Positions 10,580 to 21,224 of a DNA stretch of 64,000 nucleotides are shown piece after piece. The stretch spans positions 37,386,001-37,450,000 of the forward strand of contig CM075101.1 in NCBI GenBank assembly GCA_037576195.1. Reading direction: 5' to 3'. Each line of letters begins with the position of its first letter. Position 1 is the stretch's first letter. The DNA is from Phytoseiulus persimilis. Its lineage: Eukaryota; Arthropoda; Arachnida; Mesostigmata; Phytoseiidae. Position numbers and translations under genes: made by a program. The notes below the pieces were generated by a model. The model saw nothing but the letters and a program-made list of their open reading frames with translations. It was not told the DNA's origin and made no database searches.

Positions 10580-11970
10580 TGCTGGACGATGACCGACCCT
10601 CGCCGTCTTCAGATGTTGCTTTCCTCGAAGAAACTGACCCTAGCGGCTATGACAGCGGCACGAATACGAGGCATACGATCCGTGATCTTCCACAGAATCG
10701 CGGGTCTCATTTTCGCCCATGTAGTCCGTTGGGCTGTCCACAGCTTGTCCTCGCGAGTTACACTTCTGTCGCGGATAGCTCTGTCCAAATGGTCCCAGAG
10801 GAGCTCGATGGGATCACAATCTGGAATCTGAAGCGGCCAGGCGCTGGCAGATGTGGCACTTGTGTTTGGGGTCGTTGTCTTGTTCGAAAATGAAGTCACG
10901 ACCGATGAGACGAATCGCACATAGGACGGCTCAGCTGACTAGAATTCTGTGGTACTACTGCATGTCCATGCGACTTTCGATCTTCAATAAATCACCAAAA
11001 CAGCCCCATACCATTATATAACAACCTCCATGCTTCATGGTTGGCACAGAGCGGACCGTTGTCCTGCCGTTTCCCTGGAACCGTTTCCCCGACCAGAAAT
11101 CCTCTCCTGATTCCGAGACCCTCCGAGTGGGTGCGATCTCTATGCAGAGCGTGGGGTCCGAGAAACCGGACTTCAAGGGAAGCGAGTCATGTTGAGGATT
11201 TGCGTAGAGATTGGAGTCGCATATCCCGCTAACCCTTAATCCCGCGGGCCTGATCTGAGTACCACAAATATCACTGCACGCCGATGTGACGAACGGAGTG
11301 AACTTTCGATTCATTTCTCGACTGTTCCTCGTTCGTCTTCAATAGCTTATACCGATCTTGAGGTCGGTGAAATGTTATGTGATCGAGATTCCTGTGCTCC
11401 GATGCCTCTGACTTGGACTACTCTGTCGCGCTTGCTCGTGGTGACAATGTACACATCCTTTTGCTTTGTCGTCATAAGAGGAGCCCCAGCTCACAGTAAC
11501 CTTCCGTCTCTGCGAATCGATCGCGTGTGACTTGCACGCCATGCGCAGAAACCCTTCGACCACGAGCTGTTTTCCGTGGGCTGCATCCGGCCTTCCTAAA
11601 AGCCACCATGGCTGCTGGTTTCTCCGTTCACAGCTGCTTGCAGGGAGCCATTCTTCTTGCGTGACATAGCCTTAGCTGATCGCCCGACAGCAGCAAGCTT
11701 GGTTTCCTCTATACATGAGTGAACAATGTCGATGACAATGTTTCGAGAAGACTTGGATCGGAATGAGATGCGTTCCTTAGCACACGCTGTTCTTGAACGA
11801 TATTCTTCTCGGTTTTGGTGATCCCGCAAAGCTTCTTCCCGAAATCCGGCTCCCCGGCAGTGCTGCACGACAAGAATCGGATGGAGAGAAAACCGAAAAT
11901 ACTCTTCCAAACAGCTGGTTCTGTGTTTTGCTCCTCATCGAATCGTTCCGGGACGCCTGAAACTGTCATT
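10580..11970 (-). mobile_element. Degenerate Tc1/mariner-type transposon (Tc1-like transposase remnant)
   Basis: Broken minus-strand frames carry the hallmarks of a Tc1-family transposase. At 10955-11314 the frame ends in PTMKHGGCYIMVWGCFGD, matching the conserved KHGGG-MVWGCF block. Just downstream one frame reads FEQDNDPKH (second catalytic Asp). After a frameshift another reads WPLQIPDCDPIELLWDHLD (10609-10920), matching the family's SPDLNPIE-LWDELD block with the last catalytic acid. The C-terminal end RIRAAVIAAR also fits. Frames at 11375-11969 may hold the N-terminal DNA-binding part. Several frameshifts make this an inactive fossil. I could not define terminal repeats with confidence, so the outer borders are approximate. 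Confidence 0.75.
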
Positions 11971-12820
11971 CATTCTGAATTTATGTGAAATTTCGGTATT
12001 AACCGAAACTCTCTGCCGGTGGTGCATCTTTTGAGTCACCCCAGTGGTCGAAGTGATCCGGTCATTCAGCCAAACAGCCACTTCTTACCTGATTCCGGAT
12101 TCTCCGGAGCTCCGACAAGCAGAGCTGGACATCCAGAGGAATCATTGGAGCGACTGGGATCCGCTTTCATTCAGAAATCACGAAGTCGTCTGAAAACTAT
12201 CACGATGTCATTGGACTCCGAACGTTTTCCGACCCGAGGGAGGTAACCAACGTAGGATCAATTCTTCTGAATCTGGTACAGGAGCGTCCAATAACTCCTG
12301 GCAAGCGAGTGTCCAGGTCCGTGGAGGACGAAATATTAGACGACGTACAGTGCTTCTGAATCAAGATTCAAACCTGGGAGGAGGCCCGCCGAGCACCAGT
12401 CTAGCCCCGCCAACACTCGCACGAAAGATCTTAAGAGAGTCACGCGCTCACAGCACGTCCGGATCACCGATGAGTGATCGTTCGATCACGAGGGAAGGTT
12501 CATAATTGTACAACCCCGATTCCAATCAGATATGTCGCGATCAGTAGGCCTACTAGAGACATGAAAAACGTCTGATGAAACTTTTCCCAATGGGCCGTCG
12601 TTTGCGAGCTAGAGCGCCCTCAGAACTTGGAATTCGACATGAGCTCCCATGGGAGCCTGGGCCAAGCAAGCTCTGAGAATCGTTATGAGATGTTTCTGGT
12701 ACCTGGCCCTGTCCTGAAAATGGCGCCCCGCGACGCTGGTTCCGTCGAAGCCCTGGTTTAATTTTCATGAGCAAGTTATCTGCTCTCCACGCGCGGCCTG
12801 TTTTTTGTCTGCGGCATCAG
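11971..12820. other. No clear gene
   Basis: The sequence between the transposon remnant and the orphan exon shows only short frames. A weak match between about 11995-12025 and the reverse complement of about 10545-10565 could be terminal inverted repeats of the Tc1 remnant, but it is poor. Confidence 0.3.
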
Positions 12821-13374
12821 CTGAAGCTCCGGTGAGATCCCTGTTCGGAACCAGGAAAGTCGTTGGAGCAGTCACTGTGGTGCCGATCAGAGTCAATGCA
12901 TTGGTGTCGCTGATCCATCAACAGCTAGAGTCCTTGCACATCGCTCGAAGAGCTCGAGAGGACGCCCGAAAGATTGAGAAGAAACTAGCGGTTGATATCG
13001 TGTCAACGGTGAAGAAGTACGAGTCGAACAGCAATGGCGACGAGGACGAGCCTCTGATCGAAGACCTGGACAGGGGATTGCCGCAGGGACTGTTCGGGGA
13101 AATCTCTCGGATCCTGGACTGCATTGACGCAAACCTAAACTGGAAGTTCGAATCAATACAGCACAATTTCCCTTGTGTACGCCAACCGATCTACATATCG
13201 AGGTTCAGTCTCTACAGAGAACAAATGGGAACTTGGAGAGATCCCGAGATCAAGATTTCCGAACACTGCAAGGATATGTTCGATGTCTCGCGGGCAAATG
13301 GACTGATCATTCACGATCGGACCATGAGGATGTGGGCCATTCGAAACGCACGTGAGCTTAGAATGAGCTACTAG
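12821..13374 (+). CDS. Orphan terminal exon or gene fragment, unknown protein
   Basis: An open frame of about 185 codons ends at a stop at 13372-13374. It has no ATG near its left end. Instead a good splice acceptor (pyrimidine-rich CCTGTTTTTTGTCTG then GGCATCAG) ends at 12820, so this reads as the last exon of a spliced gene. The composition is protein-like: a basic, helical stretch HIARRAREDARKIEKKL, an acidic segment (NGDEDEPLIEDLDRG) and a C-terminal part ending in RMWAIRNARELRMSY. I do not recognise the family. No upstream coding exon was found between the Tc1 remnant and this acceptor, so it could be a fragment left by rearrangement. It lies between the two F-box paralogues, on the opposite strand. 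Confidence 0.45.
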
Positions 13375-14414
13375 TCACAGCTAGTCACTCTCGGAGTTCC
13401 AAATTCAAAAAATCTCGGCGCGGAAAATCGTCAATGAAACAAGAGCTCCGGTGGAACCAGCGTCGCATGGCGCGCCTTTCAGGATATGACCCGGTACCAA
13501 AAACCCTTCTCAACGATTTCCGGAGCTTGCAGGAAATCGCGATCGTCTTGCATACAAGACTAGAGATTTCTCAAGCGTCGGAACCTTCGGGGAGTTTGTG
13601 AGGATTAATGGAGACTCGAGGCTATACGGGTACGATGAAGTAGACGTACCCACTCTGTGTCAATTCCGTTACTCGTGAACTCCAACTTGCTGTATCGGTG
13701 AATTCCGACGATGAAATCGATAACAAGGAGCCGCGCGAAATCAGGTGCCGGAATCGACTATGAACGCGCCTCGAGAGGTTGCAGAGTGATCGGGGAGCGT
13801 CGAGATCTCACTATCGATGAATGAATGCATGGTTGGACACTCTGATCGCTCCAATCCCCAGCCCGTTTGGAATACAGAACGAGCGTAGAGGAAAGAAACT
13901 CATGAGCCGCATCGCACGTCGTCTACTCTTCAACAGAAATCCGCGGGATGGTGAGCGTTGCGCTTGAATCAGCGCTTGAGCTGGATCCTGTGCGCGTTTT
14001 GTGTGAAAAAAGGCGTTCGATATTTTAATGACTTGACGCATTTCTGAGCCAAACTTGAGCCGGGTAGGCTTCCTTGAACGGAAAGGGACGCTCCACTTCG
14101 TACCATTCGAAATCCACAGTGAACTCCGAAAACGAATATTCTAGAACCTCGTCTGACAATCTATGGACATTTTTATTCTCCCTTCATTGCGAAGCGAGCT
14201 TCATTGGAACGATTTTAGACGCGGCAAATACAAGAACCGGTGAAATCGTCCGAATCGTTGCAGACGTAAATTGCCTGCGCCACGGAGAGCGCGATCAAGT
14301 TCGATGTCTTTCCCGGTAACAGTGAGACTACGAGTGCCGTTCAGAGGTTTGGGCACGGAAATAATCCCGTATCAGAACAGTTCCGGTGGGTACAAGGGCA
14401 TTATGCCATCCCTT
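13375..14414. other. Intergenic, no gene seen
   Basis: The 3' sides of the orphan exon and F-box gene 2 face each other here. Only short frames of chance length are present; no RNA gene or repeat was recognised. Confidence 0.4.
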
Positions 14415-16199
14415 CTAATCTATATCCCACCCCAAGGGAGGCACAAGACCGGCGAAACTTTCAGAATAACATAGACTGCGTCCTACGGTACCTTGCGCCA
14501 AGCGCGCTGACCTGATATTCCGGAGAGAAAAATGGGTATCCTCAGAGTAAACCTTCTCGCACAAATAGCTATGTTTCGATTCTATTAGGAACATTCGCAG
14601 CCTTTTTATGAATCGTGAGTCTGGCGAATGCAGATGCATGAATTCGAGTCGTCGTATGATTTCTAGGAAATAATCTTGGAATTCCCCGCTGAATACTGTA
14701 TCGGTGAATCCCCCGACCCCGCTGCTGAGACAAACCTGTTTCAATTCTCTCCCTTCGACGAGAGCTTCCCAAACCTTCAGCAAGTGCAACTGGAAATCAA
14801 AACCTTCTAGTTTGAGATATCTGAGGTCCCTACATCGTCGGATGAATGCCCGCAGACCTGAGTAGTCGTTTTTCGCGTTCAAGCGTAACATCACCGTTCG
14901 GACCTTTGAGGTTCCCATGTTACTGTAAGCAGATGCTTCGAGATCGACGCCGCTGAGAGTCAACTCTTCAAGGTCTTCAAGCTTGGTCATGTCCACTAGG
15001 TTCAGACTCGTCAGAGAAGTCCTGCAGCGTGAACAGGACGACGTATATTCTCTAATGAAGAAAAATCCCTCCAAGAAGAATTTCTTCAAGGTGAGCTTCT
15101 GCAAAGCCTTGCATAGCTCTTCTTTATGGAGGGACATGATGTCTCTGTCGACGAGGCTCTCGGGGAGGAAAAAACACAGAGAAGACGCGATATCCTCGAG
15201 AGTTGGAACTGACGCGACCAAATCGAGGATGAATCTACTCGCGAAGCTGTTATGGCACCCCCTTAAATTAAGCTCCACCAGCGCGGTCGACCAACAGTTT
15301 TCGAACCTAGAGAGTGAACAGTTGATACTATAGACCCGAACCGCTCGAGGCGAACCCCAAGGTGATTTGAAAATCTCAGTGATGTCCCCGTCGGGAGGCA
15401 AATCAACGGAATGATACTGTCGCAGGAGCGAAACTTTGTCGATCCCCATATCTTCCCGGGGAGCCCTTCCACTCAGATGGCCATGCTCGTAAATGTAATA
15501 TTCTCGGACCCGAGCTATCCACTCTTCGATACCAGGATCGGTCTTGTTGGCAAAAATATGCTTTAGGAGCATTCTGACACGGACATTCGCTCTCGTGAAA
15601 AGACGAGTGCATATCACGGTATGTAAGGTGTTCCATCGCTCAGCGATCAAATTAGGCAACTCACTGAACAAAGTCCCCATCGTAACACCGAATATGTTCA
15701 CGTGGATCACTTCAATGGATGTGCAGGAATTTAAGAAATCCATGGTGAAAATCAGCTCTTGCTGTCGTGGTATAGAGTCGATGTAAACTTTCCTAATGGA
15801 AGCGAACCTGTAAGACTTTTCGAACTCGCTGTTTAGCGTGCACGACGCAGTGACACTGAAAGATTCTAGCTCTTCCAGGTCACACAGAATATCCAAATTA
15901 TGGAACCTCGAATTGATGACGTTTAGTTCCGTGATATTCCGACACTGCTTGATGACAGACTCCAACTCCTCAGAGCCTGAGCAACAACTGGACAGATCCA
16001 AACTTCGAATCGAGGATCCGTTCGCGTTCAGGCACTCTGATAGAGGTGGAACTATCCTCTTCAATCTCAGGGTCCTCAGCGAATTGAGCGAAACTTGTGC
16101 TAGCCGTGAGTTTGTTGTAGCGAAGGCGATCAGGGAGTCGATGTCCAAGGAGACTGCGATCCTTTGCAGAACTTCATTTGGAAGGTCTAGTAGGTGCAT
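14415..16199 (-). CDS. F-box / leucine-rich-repeat protein 2 (intronless)
   Basis: A 594-residue tandem paralogue of the gene at 7779-9605. Residues 1-40 form an F-box (MHLLDLPNEVLQRIAVSLD). Irregular LRR-type strands follow, for example SIRSLDLSSC, ITELNVINS and LEELTLSGVDLEAS. Residues about 222-247 (DPGIEEWIA then YYIYEHGHLSGRAP) are not LRR-like, yet are the best conserved part shared with copy 1. The C-terminus VGRSLCYSES and VPPLGWDID is also shared. The role is probably substrate choice for an SCF ubiquitin ligase; the target cannot be told from sequence. A splice-acceptor-like CTCGTTCGCAG sits one base before the ATG, so an untranslated 5' exon is possible. Overall identity with copy 1 is modest, so the duplication is old. 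Confidence 0.85.
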   Translation of the reverse strand: MHLLDLPNEVLQRIAVSLDIDSLIAFATTNSRLAQVSLNSLRTLRLKRIVPPLSECLNANGSSIRSLDLSSCCSGSEELESVIKQCRNITELNVINSRFHNLDILCDLEELESFSVTASCTLNSEFEKSYRFASIRKVYIDSIPRQQELIFTMDFLNSCTSIEVIHVNIFGVTMGTLFSELPNLIAERWNTLHTVICTRLFTRANVRVRMLLKHIFANKTDPGIEEWIARVREYYIYEHGHLSGRAPREDMGIDKVSLLRQYHSVDLPPDGDITEIFKSPWGSPRAVRVYSINCSLSRFENCWSTALVELNLRGCHNSFASRFILDLVASVPTLEDIASSLCFFLPESLVDRDIMSLHKEELCKALQKLTLKKFFLEGFFFIREYTSSCSRCRTSLTSLNLVDMTKLEDLEELTLSGVDLEASAYSNMGTSKVRTVMLRLNAKNDYSGLRAFIRRCRDLRYLKLEGFDFQLHLLKVWEALVEGRELKQVCLSSGVGGFTDTVFSGEFQDYFLEIIRRLEFMHLHSPDSRFIKRLRMFLIESKHSYLCEKVYSEDTHFSLRNIRSARLAQGTVGRSLCYSESFAGLVPPLGWDID

Positions 16200-17605
16200 C
16201 CTGCGAACGAGGAGAAGCGCGCCGGATCAGTTGGTGAGAATATGTGAAACTCATCGTCGTAGCAATGAGAATGAGATATGTCGGCGAGTGTGATCATCGA
16301 TCCTTACTTGTTGCGGAAGAAGACGATTGTTCCGTTCCGTTCGGCTCCACGAGCTCACGAACTACCCCAGACCTTTCCAGCTACCTTTCTCCCTGTTAAC
16401 TTAGAAGCCAACCAAGCAAGACGTTGATCTTACTCCAGGTCGGACCCGCGGGGCACACAATGAAATTCCCGCGGAATCTACTGATATTTACAACTTCCCT
16501 CACCGGAGGTTGTCAGAGGGTGGTTCGCATGAGGACCAGGTGGCTCCAAAGCACTTATCCTGGGACCATTCGCAGTCGGGAACGAACATATGCTCGAAAA
16601 ACAAATCAAAACACTTTGCACGGCTTGAATGGCGTCGTGAGAAAGGACAGAGAGCTGCAACTCTCTCTACTCAGTCTCTCCTCTCCTACACGGAGTTCTG
16701 CGTCGCGGTTCCGCCACATACATTCTGGGCGGACTTCTCAGAAGAAGCTGCTCGCGATCATTTCCAGAGAGTCGAATTCGGAGGCGGCACCGATTGTTCG
16801 AAATCTGCCAACTCTCGAATGCTTCTCAAAAAATTTATCTGATTCCGCTTTTCCAACCCGATTGTGATGAAACATCTTTCGCGGCATCACGTTATCCTTG
16901 TCTCACCCTCGCCCATCTCAGCCGCAATCCAAGTTTGGTTCATACGCGCTAGCAATGCTGGGCAAGAACTTTTTTTTTGTTATCGTCAAGACCCGAGGTG
17001 TAGAATGCGGAAAATACTCAAGCTTGGGTGCCAGAGTTCTAGCCTCCACTTAGTTTCTCCCTAGGAATGAATTCTGGGGGAAAAGAAGTGTTCGATTTGA
17101 GACAATATAGTCACAGAACGATCGATATCGGAGCTCTACTTCGGACACCAGAACCGTTCACGGTTGCGGATATGTCGAGCAGGCGAAGCTTCAGAGTCCG
17201 GAAAAAATCATCCGAAATCGTTAGAGGACCGATCATATGGTGACAAGGAACGACGTTTCCTCCGACGTGGTTCGCCGACTTCGAAGGTATCTCGAACAGG
17301 GCGAAGCGGGAGAGGATTTTTCGTGGCTCACGTACTTTGGGTGCTACCATCTTGCGGTTCGATCAAACAGGGGGCTCAATTAGTTTCTCCCGCTGTGCCA
17401 CATTGAAAACGCACAATGAGGTATACCTCGCTTTGTGAAATCTGACCGCCTCGGTCATTCACTCAAAATTGCTTCCCAATAGCGGCGCAAAGCCCGTTTC
17501 CGTGCGAGATACTGGGTGTCTGCCTGCGGAATCGGAATCGATCCGGAAATCAATCTCAGGAAGTCCATGAAGTGATGCGGTTTCTTATTAACATCTCAGC
17601 AGCAG
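16200..17605. other. Intergenic, no gene seen
   Basis: Between F-box gene 2 and the polyadenylation signal of the small secreted-protein gene I see only short frames (60-147 codons) with unremarkable composition, and no RNA gene. Confidence 0.35.
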
Positions 17606-17611
17606 TTTATT
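17606..17611 (-). terminator. Polyadenylation signal of the small secreted-protein gene
   Basis: AATAAA on the minus strand, about 90 bases after the stop codon at 17699-17697. Confidence 0.55.
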
Positions 17612-17696
17612 CTGACCCGCAAAATAAGCTTGTGCCTAAACAGTGGAAAACCCGGACACGAACAATGACAGTGAACGCATATTCATATCACGTTTC

Positions 17697-19012
17697 TCAA
17701 GCTGAGCCGTAGACGCAGTTCTGCGAGAGAAATTCACAAGGTTAGTTAGATCTACAACCTCCAGATTCCACAAGGCCGTTCGTATTCAGTACTGGAATGT
17801 ACGAGTTAAATACGCTCACCTTGAGGTGCTTGATGAACGCCTTGATCTGAACCTTATCTTCAGGAGAGAATGACCTGTTCTCCTGATGGGACCATAATGG
17901 TGAGTTAATGAATCATGTTGGTTGAGATGGAACCTCAATGAAAGACAAAGAAATCGGATTCGCGAAACCAAAATGAACTTGAATCTCTATTGGTCTCACC
18001 ATGGCAACATATTCTGTTCTCTTGAGCACGAGACTAAAATGTTTCAATACAGCCCCTTTTTCTTTCGGGTTAATGCGCTTCTCCTCGGAGTCGGAAATGT
18101 CCCCCATGATCAGCCCGAGTTCTCGCTGTGCTCCGTCAGTGATTCTCCGGCTGAAGCCATGATGTACTTTCTCGAAGCAATCTCCTGAGAGGAAATGATA
18201 ACAATAAGAAATAGTTTCACATCTTGCAGCCGTCGGTGTAACAGAAATTTCCGGCCAGTCTACGGTTAAGTCTATGAGCGCGGGATCCGCAGATGCAGGG
18301 AATCATTTGCTCATTCATGATTCCGATCGGGCAACACAGTCTGCGTAACGCCCGATGGTTCGCTGTCTGACATCTGTCGAACGCGTTGCGGGTTGCAGAA
18401 GGTCTGAAACGTGAAGGTGGAAGGCGATTTGAAACGTACTTGACTGCTCGAGCGGATCATCGCGGAAGTCGTCGTTTTGGCCACCTGAAATGTTAGATAC
18501 GCTTCGCTGTTATGTAACGTTATGTAACACAAGCCGCAAGGGGGCGAGAATATGAACCCGCGCGCACGGATACACTTCGTAGGGAAAGTGAAAATTTCTC
18601 GTCGCTTGTTTGCCTGCGCCGATGCGCGACCTCAACTTGTCAAGCGCGTCATGGGTAACAAAGCGCAACGCCTCAAGCTGTCGGGAGGAATTCCGAAGCA
18701 GTTGTTGGAAACAACGATCATGATTTGAATTTTCAGCTTTGGATCTGAAGACACTCTGTTACCGGTGGCCAAATCAAGAGGGCGATGCGAGAATGCACCT
18801 CCAGAAAATGATCGAATTTCACCACAACAGAGGCGATGACCGCCTATAGAGAACAATATTCGACCATTCGCCGCCGACCTTTCCGGAAATTCGAGCGCAT
18901 CGTGATTCTAACGTGAACAACAACAACAATCAAGACTTCAGTGGCTTCACTTACGCGCGGTGGACACAATGAGAAGGACACAAACGAAACTCGAAATAAG
19001 TTTAACCGTCAT
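17697..19012 (-). CDS. Small secreted protein, five exons, unknown family
   Basis: I join five minus-strand exons: 19012-18955, 18484-18440, 18184-18000, 17882-17820 and 17720-17697. They give 124 residues. Donors are GTAAGT, GTACGT, GTGAGA and GTGAGC; acceptors end in TTTCAG, CTCTCAG, ATCAG and TCGCAG. All phases agree. Exon 1 encodes a textbook signal peptide (MTVKLISSFVCVLLIVSTA). The mature part is acidic then helical and highly charged, with only two cysteines (in RDCFEKVHHGF and at HLKNCVYGSA), which may pair. A TATA element stands 50 bases before the ATG and an AATAAA follows the stop. The reading frame is invisible to simple ORF scans because no exon exceeds 62 codons. I do not recognise the family; an effector, carrier or hormone-like protein are all possible. 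Confidence 0.75.
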
Positions 19013-19059
19013 GTTCTGAACCGAATCCTTCGTTGCTGTGTTTCCAACAAGAATCGGCT

Positions 19060-19068
19060 TTCTTATAT
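19060..19068 (-). promoter_or_regulatory. TATA element of the small secreted-protein gene
   Basis: The minus strand reads GATATAAGAAAG about 50 bases before the ATG at 19012, a spacing that leaves a leader of roughly 20-25 bases. Confidence 0.5.
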
Positions 19069-19744
19069 CGGGGTAAGCGAGCAATGCCGTGGTTGCGGAA
19101 AGGGCTTGCTTGCTTGCTCGCTCGTTCGCTCCCTCACAGACTGGCTTCTGCGATTCGATTTCTTGAGACCCGTAGCTCGGTTTTCGGAAACGCGCAAGTG
19201 GTTTTGGTGAAAGCGATGTCTGCGGCGGTGGTTACAGTGACGGCGGCGGCGGCGATCCCGATGACGACGTAGCCAGCGACCAGGATACTCGTCGCGGTCA
19301 CCCAAGACAACATCATCCTAATCAACAACATCGGAAACAACAAAACTGGGGTTCCTATCGATGAGTTGGAATACGTCGGGAAGAACTCTCACGATCGGGG
19401 AGTGAGAACACAGTATGAACACCACGGACGGCTACAGAGCTGAGCTCTCGTACAGAACGAGGAAACAATTGCGAGCTCGGTGAGGTTGCGATGAATTCGC
19501 CAGTCGCAGCTCGCTGGCCGGAGCAAACCGATCAATGAATAAATCAGACCGTCTGGCGAGGCGCTGGAATGACATTTCACCAATCGTTTTAGATATTCTA
19601 CGGCGCATGCGACAGCGTATCCTTCAAGTGTTAGTGCAGACATCGCCATCGTAAGGTCTTCGAGAGGCATAGTGAGCATCGGCGTTTGGTATATTTATTT
19701 TAACGGCGCTATTCGGTCACTGTTACGCAACGCCGCAGTGTGCG

Positions 19745-20304
19745 TTGTCACCAGTCAGTGAAGTCAGCGACTGCACTGAAGTCGACAACCAGCAGGCAAA
19801 ACTTGGCGAGATTCAGACAACGCTCCAGTCATCCCACCAGCTAGACGTTCGGCAACGACTTCCGCTACTTGAGAAGAGGGGTGCAACCGGAGACGAACTT
19901 GAGAATAAGATCGGAAACGTCGAAGACAGCGGCTGTTATGATCGGGTAGCGGAGCTGACGAGCTCGATCGCATAAGCTTAGAGGTGTTCCCGGGACGAAA
20001 ACGAGAGCTTCTAAAGGAAGTCACAAAGCCACTGCGTCTCGGAATTGTAGCGGAGGATGCTCCGAAATCGTGTCCTGGTATTTCCGAATCCTCGGGAAGA
20101 TCTTTGTGCGAGGTTCTTTGGCGAATGTATAAGAAAGAACGCCGGGAGGCCATTGCGGCACTCAGTGAGGACACGATCGTTAAAATCGTAAAAGTCACTG
20201 TTCTCCATGCCGGAGCAGGATTCATCAATCTGTGTTTTGAGACCGCTTTTTATTCCGCTCTCTTGAGCTGTGCGCATGACCTGGAGACCGTGGGCTCTGG
20301 TTGA
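19745..20304 (+). pseudogene. Degraded coding sequence of unknown family (HQLDV repeat family, member 1)
   Basis: Two plus-strand frames (19745-19975, then 19984-20304 after a frame change) together look like one broken protein. The first carries HQLDVRQRLPLLEKR. A similar peptide, HQLDVDQRLDIFQKR, occurs at 25129-25329, also followed by a frame change and by a Lys/Arg-rich ...RILTQASEK segment resembling KRELLKEVTK here. I do not know the family. Both may be remnants of a repeated element or of a decayed gene family. Confidence 0.3.
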
Positions 20305-20392
20305 AATAGTTCTCATAAATAGATTCATCCTTCCCTATCGGAGCCCTCAGGAGTCGGTTATAGCGTCCTCGGGCTTGCATCGAAACTACGAA

Positions 20393-21224
20393 TCATCTCA
20401 TGGCAGAACGTTCATCACAAAATTCACGGAGTCGCACATTTGGACGATGCTCATCACGGATGCCCTGCACGTGACATGAAATTCTTTGGGGTCGAGCAAC
20501 ATCTTGAGACATTGATTCTCTCATCCGATGAGGGAAAGTGTGGATTCTCGCAGGGAACTTGAGGTCTGTTTTGAGAGACCCGTCCGAGAGCTCTCTGTTG
20601 CTCGGAGACTCCAGATGTGAGGGGATCTCCACGTCATCCAAGATGGGGCCAGTACCGTGGGGCTGATCTCCCTTTGGTGGTGAATTCCATCAGAGGAATA
20701 TAGAAAGCGATCTTGCCCACTGATGGGAGATGCTCTTCTTCGAGACTTCCAGCGTCCGGGGCCTCGAAGCTGGGCTCAATACTTTGGTGCTGTTCGTCAA
20801 CTTCGAAGCGTGGGCTGCGCGGTATAATCGGCGGAATAAGTGTACCAAGTAGCTCCCGCTGAATCGTGTTCGGAAGTGGTTTGTGTCCAACAGAGTTCTC
20901 AGAATCGATAGTGAGATCTGTGTCAGAGCAGGTCGCTAATTTGTGAGGTATCCGGCAGGGACGTGGTTTGACTCCAACAAAGACATTACGCAGATGTTGA
21001 GCACTTTGATCTTTCTTCCTCTTCTCGGAGCTAATCCGCCGATTCCGCTCACTGGAATGGGCCATTGCGACCGTCGGAACCCTCACTTTTAATTCGAAGC
21101 GATCCTGTTCTCTTAACGGAGTCACCGGATCCAATAAATTAGCCGAAACGTTCGACATGGAATGTCTCACTTGCATCGGCCGATCGGAATATTTCACCCC
21201 TCTGTGGGAACCACCGATCAACAA
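20393..21224 (-). pseudogene. Possible decayed MATH-BTB gene
   Basis: A minus-strand frame of 196 codons (20634-21224) holds REQDRFELKVRVPTV, like the last strand of a MATH domain. The next frame (20393-20641) holds SLKTDLKFPARIHTF and RMRESMS, like the start of a BTB fold. After another frame change KMLLDPKEFHVTC and VMSIVQMCDSVNFVMNVLP follow, ending in a stop. The order of these pieces suits a MATH-BTB protein, but about 140 codons between them do not, and each match is short. I give this low weight. Confidence 0.25.

Noticed and set aside
18228-18420. Cysteine-rich minus-strand reading (CCPIGIMNEQ, FCYTDGCKM)
   Set aside because: It lacks an ATG and a phase-compatible exon, and it lies in what is an intron of the well-supported five-exon gene.
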